A stretch of DNA of 9,980 nucleotides. Source: SAR202 cluster bacterium (GTDB lineage Bacteria; Chloroflexota; Dehalococcoidia; UBA3495). The stretch spans positions 1-9,980 of the forward strand of contig VFHG01000085.1 of NCBI GenBank assembly GCA_009392075.1, in the 5' to 3' direction. A model generated the notes under the pieces. The model worked only from the letters and a program-made list of their open reading frames with translations. It was not told the origin of the DNA and searched no databases. This document shows, piece by piece, positions 5,382-9,980 of the stretch. Each line of letters begins with the position of its first letter. Position 1 is the first letter of the stretch. Made by a program: the position numbers and the translations under genes.

Positions 5382-6613
5382 CTGCTCAACGTGACGCGGG
5401 TAAGCCGCTGGACGGCATTAACGTCCTGGATTTCTGCTGGGTTGCCGTTGGCCCGATGACCACCAAATACCTTGGCGAGTACGGGGCCAATGTTGTGCGG
5501 GTGGAGTCGGTCAAACGGCCCGGCACCCTGCGCAGTGCCGCGCCCTTCAAGGACGGTGTCTCCGGTATCAACCGCAGCGCCTACTTCGCCAGCTACAACG
5601 CCAACAAGATGGGTATCACAGTGGATATGCGGCACCCCAGGGCCCGCGAGTTGATGCTGCGTATGGCCGCTTGGGCCCATTTGGTAACCGAGAACTTCAC
5701 CCCCGGCACCCTAGAAAGTTGGGAGCTTGGCTTCGACCAGCTAAAAGAGGTCAACCCCGGGATTGTGGTGTTCAGCACCTCCATGATGGGCCGGGGTGGA
5801 CCTATGGAAAAACAGCCTGGCTTCGGACCAGTGCTGTCGTCGCTGGTGGGCCTCACCAACCTGACCGGCTGGCCCGACCGGGACCCGGTCAATCCCTATG
5901 GCGCCTACACCGATTTCATCGTGCCCAGGTTCGCCGTGGCCGCCATTCTGGCCGGTTTGGACCGCAGCCGGCGCACCGGAGAGGGCGTCCACATCGACAT
6001 GTCTCAACTGGAGACCACGCTCCACTTCTCCGCGCCGGTGTTGCTCGATTATGCGGTGAATGGGCGGGAGCAATCGCGTCAGGGCAACCGGGACCCTGGC
6101 GCCGCGCCCCACGGTGCCTTCCCCTGCGCGGGAGAGGACCGGTGGATCGCTATTGGCTGCTTCTCCGACGCTCACTGGGAAGGCCTGCAGCGGACAATCG
6201 CGCCCGACGGCTCAGGCTGGCCCTACAACCCAGATTTCACCACCCTGTTGGGCCGGAAGGCCAAGGAAGACGAGTTGGAACGGCTGCTGTCAGATTGGAC
6301 CAGCTCTTGGGAGCCTGGGGCCCTGATGGAGACGCTCCAAAGTTCCGGGGTGCCGGCCGGTATGGTCAATGACTGCCGAGACCTTTTTGACGATGCCCAA
6401 CTACAGCACCGGGGCCATTTTCAGTGGCTGGACCACCCCGAGATCGGTCCCTACGCCACGGATGCCAGCGAGATGCATCTGTCCTTAAGTCCGGGCAGCC
6501 TCGATATTCCGGCCCCGCTTTTGGGGGAGCACACCGCTCACGTCCTAAAAGACCTCATCGGACTGTCCGACGACGAGTACAAGTCGTTGGAAGAAGACGG
6601 GGTGCTGGAGTAA
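5378..6613 (+). CDS. CaiB/BaiF (class III) CoA-transferase, catalytic subunit (BbsF-like)
   Basis: This 411-residue class III CoA-transferase resembles the BbsF-type subunits. Landmarks are LGEYGANVVRVES (32-44), ASYNANKMGITVDM (71-84), RTGEGVHIDMSQ, and the C-terminal PAGMVNDC and LLGEHTAHV. The predicted catalytic Asp is D179 (codon 5912-5914), in YGAYTDFIV. It matches Asp169 of formyl-CoA transferase by an ungapped count to the RTGEG loop. The start ATG overlaps the previous stop as ATGA, so translation is probably coupled to the first subunit at fixed stoichiometry. Known two-gene members act on benzylsuccinate (BbsEF) or malate (SmtAB of Chloroflexus). Here the acid is unknown. The gene ends 35 bases before a convergent transporter gene with no obvious terminator between. 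Confidence 0.93.
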   Translation: MTAQRDAGKPLDGINVLDFCWVAVGPMTTKYLGEYGANVVRVESVKRPGTLRSAAPFKDGVSGINRSAYFASYNANKMGITVDMRHPRARELMLRMAAWAHLVTENFTPGTLESWELGFDQLKEVNPGIVVFSTSMMGRGGPMEKQPGFGPVLSSLVGLTNLTGWPDRDPVNPYGAYTDFIVPRFAVAAILAGLDRSRRTGEGVHIDMSQLETTLHFSAPVLLDYAVNGREQSRQGNRDPGAAPHGAFPCAGEDRWIAIGCFSDAHWEGLQRTIAPDGSGWPYNPDFTTLLGRKAKEDELERLLSDWTSSWEPGALMETLQSSGVPAGMVNDCRDLFDDAQLQHRGHFQWLDHPEIGPYATDASEMHLSLSPGSLDIPAPLLGEHTAHVLKDLIGLSDDEYKSLEEDGVLE

Positions 6614-6648
6614 AAAAGTGGTTCGCTGAAGGCTGCTATCCGACAGCA

Positions 6649-7869
6649 TTACGCCGTCTGCCGCTGCGACCTGAATCTTAGCGTACTACCGGCCAGGATC
6701 AGACTGATTGAGGCGAAACTGATCAGGAACAACGCCATTTTCAGGTCGTCCAACCCCTCTTGGAGATAGCCGGTGAACAACGGACCCAGGGAAGTCCCCA
6801 CCGATGTCATCATCATCGTGAACGCGAAGGCCACCGCCAGCTCCCTGGGCTTGATCCCCGGCAGATGGAACGGTATCGTCACCAAGATCGGGAAGAAGGC
6901 CCAAGCAACGCCGTTGAAGAAGGACAGCACGAACAACGCGGGCACCGACCCGGTTAATACCATACCGAGGTTGGTGCCGATCATCAGTATCCCCAGCACC
7001 TGAAGGTAATTTCCCTCCCGGCCATGGGTCGACGCCGCCCAGGCGATGCCGATGCCACCGATGCCGCCCACGACGACACCCAGAGCTAAGATCACGCCGG
7101 AGAGGCGTAGCGATATGTCGAACTCTTCCAGCATGAGCGTTGGATAGAAGGCCAGGAAGGCGCCGAAAGACATCGTTGCCCCGGCGAACCCCAGCCCGCC
7201 GATCCAGAGGTCCCGGTGTCCCAAAGCGCCCTTGACCACATCCAGGCCTTTCTCCGCTACAACGTCCTGGTCCGCTACGTTGGTCCGTTCCCTGCCCACC
7301 AACGTCCACAACAGAGTGATCCCGGCGAAATAAAGCCCGAATATCCTGAGTGTCGCCCGCCAGTCGCCGTTCGTCAGGTCGAGGATCACCGGCGCCAGCA
7401 CCAGTCCGCCACCCACGACCAGGCCGAAAAGCACATTTGATAGGCCGTTGAGATAGATCACTTCCCTGGGCGGGAACCACTGTCGGGTCAGCAGCGCCCG
7501 GGCCGGCATCTGGGCGATGTTGCTGATGCCGAACATCAGGCGTCCAGCCAGCAGCACGATGAACACCGGGGCCCAACTTTGCAGGAACAAACATCCGGTG
7601 GCCACCAGCAGTGTGGCGGCGGTGAGCCACTTGGGGGACAGCCGCGAGGTTGCCCAACTGAGTGGGATGGCGAGAGCGATGTTTCCCCAGTGGGAGGCCG
7701 AACCCAGCAGTCCTTGCTGGCTGGGCGAGAGATCAAGGTCGGCGCTGATGGCGGGCAGCAGAATACCCAGGGTGTTCAACACCATGAAAGAAGATACGCT
7801 GGAGAACAGCCACACTACCATGACTGTCCAGCGGTACCTGCTGTAGCTTAGCGCCGTCTGAGGAGTCAA
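6649..7869 (-). CDS. MFS transporter (NarK/CynX or sugar-acid-like)
   Basis: This 406-residue inner-membrane protein has about twelve hydrophobic segments and the layout of major facilitator carriers for small anions or organic acids. Typical features are LNTLGILLPAISADLDLSPS (31-50) after helix 1 and RLMFGISNIAQMPARALLTR (110-129). WFPPRE (131-136) follows, a turn common in NarK/CynX-like and MFS_1 permeases. The usual loop 2-3 motif GxxxDRxGRR is degenerate here (LSWATSRLSPKW, 70-81). An in-frame TAA lies three codons before the TTG at 7869-7867, and the next start (ATG, residue 17) would cut into helix 1, so TTG is preferred despite a poorly spaced AGGA. It lies between the CoA-transferases and the oxidoreductase genes, so import of their substrate is an attractive but unproven role. 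Confidence 0.87.
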   Translation of the reverse strand: MTPQTALSYSRYRWTVMVVWLFSSVSSFMVLNTLGILLPAISADLDLSPSQQGLLGSASHWGNIALAIPLSWATSRLSPKWLTAATLLVATGCLFLQSWAPVFIVLLAGRLMFGISNIAQMPARALLTRQWFPPREVIYLNGLSNVLFGLVVGGGLVLAPVILDLTNGDWRATLRIFGLYFAGITLLWTLVGRERTNVADQDVVAEKGLDVVKGALGHRDLWIGGLGFAGATMSFGAFLAFYPTLMLEEFDISLRLSGVILALGVVVGGIGGIGIAWAASTHGREGNYLQVLGILMIGTNLGMVLTGSVPALFVLSFFNGVAWAFFPILVTIPFHLPGIKPRELAVAFAFTMMMTSVGTSLGPLFTGYLQEGLDDLKMALFLISFASISLILAGSTLRFRSQRQTA

Positions 7870-8037
7870 TTCCTGTTAGGTCCGGTTGCAGTGGGGTGAT
7901 TTTCCGCAGCAGGCCTTGATATTGGACGGCACAAGGCTGCGGCTTGTTGACGGTATGGCATATCATAGACCCCCAAAGGGCATCAATGCCAAGAAATTAT
8001 CAGAAATTGGATAGGTTCTGCGTTGGGAGGGCCGAAT

Positions 8038-9033
8038 ATGGAGCGTATCGGGGTCGGGTTTTCTGGGGGAATGTCCCCTCAAGATATAGTCGAATGTGTG
8101 AAAGTGGCCGAAGAACTGGGCTACGAATCAGCCTGGGTGGCCGAGGGTCACGGCGGCGACCAGTTCTCGGTCCTGACCGCCTGCGCCATGGTCACGGAAC
8201 GGATCAAGTTGGGCACGAGTATCACCAGCGTCTTCGTCCGCACCCCGCCGACAATCGCCATGGCGGCCGCGTCGGTGGACTACTTCTCCAATGGCCGGTT
8301 CATTCTGGGCGTCGGCAGCAGCCACAAAGTCCAGGTGGAACCCGAGCACGGGTTGGAGTTCACCCGCCCGGTGCAACGGCTGCGTGAGTGTGTGGACATC
8401 ATCCGGGCGATCCTCAAAGACTCTGACGTGAACTACCACGGGGAGATATACGACATAGAACGTTTCGATCTGTGGTTCCAGCCTTTGCGCAAGGAGATAC
8501 CGATCTACGTGGCGGCCGTGTTCCCCAAGATGCTGGAGGTCTGCGGCGAGATCAGCGAGGGGGCGATACTCACCTGGTGCACCCTCGCCCACGCCGAAGA
8601 AGCCGCCCAGGCCGTGGGTCTTGGCGCCCGCAACGCCGGACGCAACCCCGACGATGTTGAAGTCGCTAGTCTGCTCCCCTGCGCCGTGTCCGACGACCGG
8701 GAGGTGGCCAGAGACCTGATGCGTATGCCCATCGCCTCCTACGCTGGCCGTTTCCCGCGCTACCGCAAACTCATGATCGACGCCGGTTTCCCTGAGGAGA
8801 TCGAGGACGTGCGGGTAGCCTGGCAGGCCGGCCGGACCAAAGAAGCGCTGGACCTGGTCCCCAGCGGCCTGATCGACCAGATCGGGCTGGTGGGCACGGT
8901 AGATGAGGTCTGCGGAAAGCTGGCTGACTACCGCAATGCTGGCATCACACTACCCATAGTCTCGCCCAGGTTCATGGGCGAAGGCGCCAAAGAGCAGGCG
9001 CTGGAGATAATCAGGGCCTGCGCCCCAGCCTGA
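8038..9033 (+). CDS. Luciferase-like (LLM class) flavin/F420-dependent oxidoreductase
   Basis: This 331-residue TIM-barrel protein belongs to the bacterial luciferase-like superfamily. It is closest by eye to the F420-dependent branch around methylene-tetrahydromethanopterin reductase and actinobacterial F420 oxidoreductases. Signature parts are the first strand IGVGFSGG (4-11), AEELGYESAWVAEGH (24-38), the cofactor loop LGTSITSVFVRTP (58-70), and FSNGRFILGVGSSH (83-96). The C-terminal GLVGTVDEVCGKLADYRNAG is the usual family ending. I chose ATG at 8038 because GGGAGG lies seven bases upstream; TTG at 8023 overlaps that site. It starts a likely operon with the acyl-CoA dehydrogenase 19 bases downstream and diverges from the MFS gene. 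It could use FMN or F420. The reaction may be a monooxygenation or a hydride transfer on the locus substrate; sequence does not decide. Confidence 0.9.
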   Translation: MERIGVGFSGGMSPQDIVECVKVAEELGYESAWVAEGHGGDQFSVLTACAMVTERIKLGTSITSVFVRTPPTIAMAAASVDYFSNGRFILGVGSSHKVQVEPEHGLEFTRPVQRLRECVDIIRAILKDSDVNYHGEIYDIERFDLWFQPLRKEIPIYVAAVFPKMLEVCGEISEGAILTWCTLAHAEEAAQAVGLGARNAGRNPDDVEVASLLPCAVSDDREVARDLMRMPIASYAGRFPRYRKLMIDAGFPEEIEDVRVAWQAGRTKEALDLVPSGLIDQIGLVGTVDEVCGKLADYRNAGITLPIVSPRFMGEGAKEQALEIIRACAPA

Positions 9034-9052
9034 TATACTCCGCTAAATAAAG

Positions 9053-9980
9053 ATGGACTTCAATTTTACCCCCCAACAGAACCAGTTCAGAGAAGAACTC
9101 CGAGAGTTCCTCAGGGACGAAGTACCCGTGGAAAAGCAGGAGGTCTTTGGCCTTTTGACCGAGGAGCAATACCAGTTCGGCCGGGAAATCAACCTGAAAC
9201 TGGCGGAACGGAATTGGCTGACCATCGGCTGGCCCGAAGAACACGGCGGCGGCGGGAAAGGGCCCATCGAACAAGGCATCCTAGCTGAAGACCTGGGCTA
9301 CTGGCGGGTGCCTAAAAGTCAGTCCATCGGCCTAGGCATAGTCGGCCCGGCAATCATGGTCTTCGGCACTCAGGACCAGAAAGACCGCTACCTGGGGCCC
9401 ATCGCTCGGGCCGAGGTCGAGTACTGCCAGGGGTTCAGCGAACCCAACGTCGGCTCGGACCTGGCGTCCTTGGAACTTCGGGCCGAGCGGGACGGCGACG
9501 AGTACGTGCTGAACGGTTCCAAGATGTTCACCAGTTATGCATTTCACGCCGACTACATGTACCTGCTGGCGCGTACCGACCCCGATGCCCAGAAACACCG
9601 CGGGATCAGCATGTTTATCGCCGATCTCAAGACCCCGGGAATCAGCCTGACCCCCCTGCCCTACATCAACGGCGAGATGGCGGCTCAGACCCATTTCGAC
9701 AACGTCAGGTTGCCGCTTTCCTGCCTGATCGGCGAAGAGAACCGGGGCTGGTACCACGCCATGACAACACTGGACTTTGAACGGTCCGGGCTGTGGCGGT
9801 ACGCCAACGTACGGCGGGTTTTCGATGATTTTGTTGAGTTCTGCCAGGCGTCCGCGCCCGACGGCGGGCAGCCCCTGGCCGAGCACCCTTTGGTGCGCCA
9901 CCAATTGGCCCAGCGCCGGTTGGGCATGGAGACCTGGAAACTGCTCTGCTGGAATGTGGCCTGGATGCAGAGTTCCGGGG
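9053..9980 (+). CDS. Acyl-CoA dehydrogenase, C-terminus beyond the window
   Basis: The frame opens with ATG at 9053 and remains open for 309 codons to the right edge; the family is usually 380-400 residues, so roughly the last quarter is missing. The enzyme removes hydrogens from the alpha and beta carbons of an acyl-CoA, using FAD and passing electrons to ETF. Seen here are the N-terminal helical domain, GWPEEHGGGG (59-68), the flavin-binding signature CQGFSEPNVGSDL (125-137), and LNGSKMFTS (153-161). DFERSG (241-246) opens helix G. E243 sits where isovaleryl-CoA and long-chain dehydrogenases keep their catalytic Glu; the alternative MCAD-type Glu position is outside the window. No clear Shine-Dalgarno site precedes it, so translation may be coupled to the oxidoreductase gene. 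Confidence 0.93.
   Translation, partial: MDFNFTPQQNQFREELREFLRDEVPVEKQEVFGLLTEEQYQFGREINLKLAERNWLTIGWPEEHGGGGKGPIEQGILAEDLGYWRVPKSQSIGLGIVGPAIMVFGTQDQKDRYLGPIARAEVEYCQGFSEPNVGSDLASLELRAERDGDEYVLNGSKMFTSYAFHADYMYLLARTDPDAQKHRGISMFIADLKTPGISLTPLPYINGEMAAQTHFDNVRLPLSCLIGEENRGWYHAMTTLDFERSGLWRYANVRRVFDDFVEFCQASAPDGGQPLAEHPLVRHQLAQRRLGMETWKLLCWNVAWMQSSG

Noticed and set aside
5671..6372. 233-codon open frame on the plus strand
   Set aside because: It lies inside the second CoA-transferase in another frame. It is Arg/Pro/His-rich with no recognisable motif, while the CoA-transferase frame has clear family signatures.
6614..6648. Terminator between the convergent CoA-transferase and MFS genes
   Set aside because: Only a four-base stem near GCTG/CAGC is present with no T-run on either strand, so no intrinsic terminator can be supported.
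6686..7657. 323-codon open frame on the minus strand
   Set aside because: It overlaps the MFS gene in another frame on the same strand, has repetitive Arg/Gly-rich composition and no membrane pattern or known motif; it is a codon-bias shadow.
7870..8037. Promoters in the divergent MFS / LLM gap
   Set aside because: TATCAT (7961-7966) and TTGACG (7947-7952) are each reasonable alone but are not properly spaced with each other or with partners, so no promoter is called.
8128..8592. 154-codon open frame antisense to the LLM oxidoreductase
   Set aside because: It mirrors the real gene, is His/Arg-rich, has no ribosome site and shows no known domain.
9332..9904. 190-codon open frame antisense to the acyl-CoA dehydrogenase
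   Set aside because: The sense frame carries the flavin-binding signature and continues unbroken. The antisense frame is a GC-bias shadow without motifs.

Overview
This is a bacterial window of moderately high GC. It holds one tRNA gene, about a dozen protein-coding genes, and no rRNA, CRISPR array, insertion sequence or integrase. The gene content is dominated by class III (CaiB/BaiF) CoA-transferases, a luciferase-like flavin oxidoreductase, an acyl-CoA dehydrogenase and MFS transporters. This mix resembles the organic-acid-degrading Chloroflexota of the SAR202/Dehalococcoidia type, whose genomes are rich in these families. That placement is an inference from gene families, not from a marker gene. 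The mixed use of ATG and TTG starts, Shine-Dalgarno (SD) sites of the GGAGG/GGGAGG kind, and -10-like hexamers fit a free-living bacterium with sigma-70-type promoters.

Left part (1-2236). Two minus-strand genes come first: a gene cut by the left edge and a small single-domain cupin with a strong ribosome site. A tRNA-Leu(CAA) on the plus strand follows, with its own TATAAT box and a strong rho-independent terminator. Next is a plus-strand MFS exporter-like gene with an unusual start: a TTG that overlaps the stop of a 12-codon leader ORF.

Middle part (2237-4103). This is a run of short genes: an OB-fold lipoprotein, a two-helix small membrane protein, a heme-degrading monooxygenase of the IsdG/HmoA type, and (minus strand) a 53-residue SEC-C zinc protein. 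The membrane protein and the monooxygenase are each preceded by the same 11-mer containing a -10-like TAAACT. A long A/T-flanked hairpin lies between the convergent monooxygenase and SEC-C genes and probably ends both transcripts.

Right part (4104-9980). Two CaiB-type CoA-transferases overlap by ATGA and are probably one heteromeric enzyme. Only the second has the catalytic aspartate; the first has tyrosine at the aligned place. A second MFS transporter faces them on the minus strand. Divergent from it is a probable two-gene operon, an F420/FMN-type luciferase-like oxidoreductase followed after 19 bases by an acyl-CoA dehydrogenase that runs off the right edge. Together these suggest a catabolic locus: uptake of an organic acid, activation as a CoA thioester, then dehydrogenation. 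The substrate cannot be read from sequence.

There is no gene-free stretch longer than about 215 bases. The largest gap (3889-4103) holds the two divergent candidate promoters described below. The gaps at 2237-2377 and 2783-2978 hold only a weak inverted repeat and a possible gene remnant.
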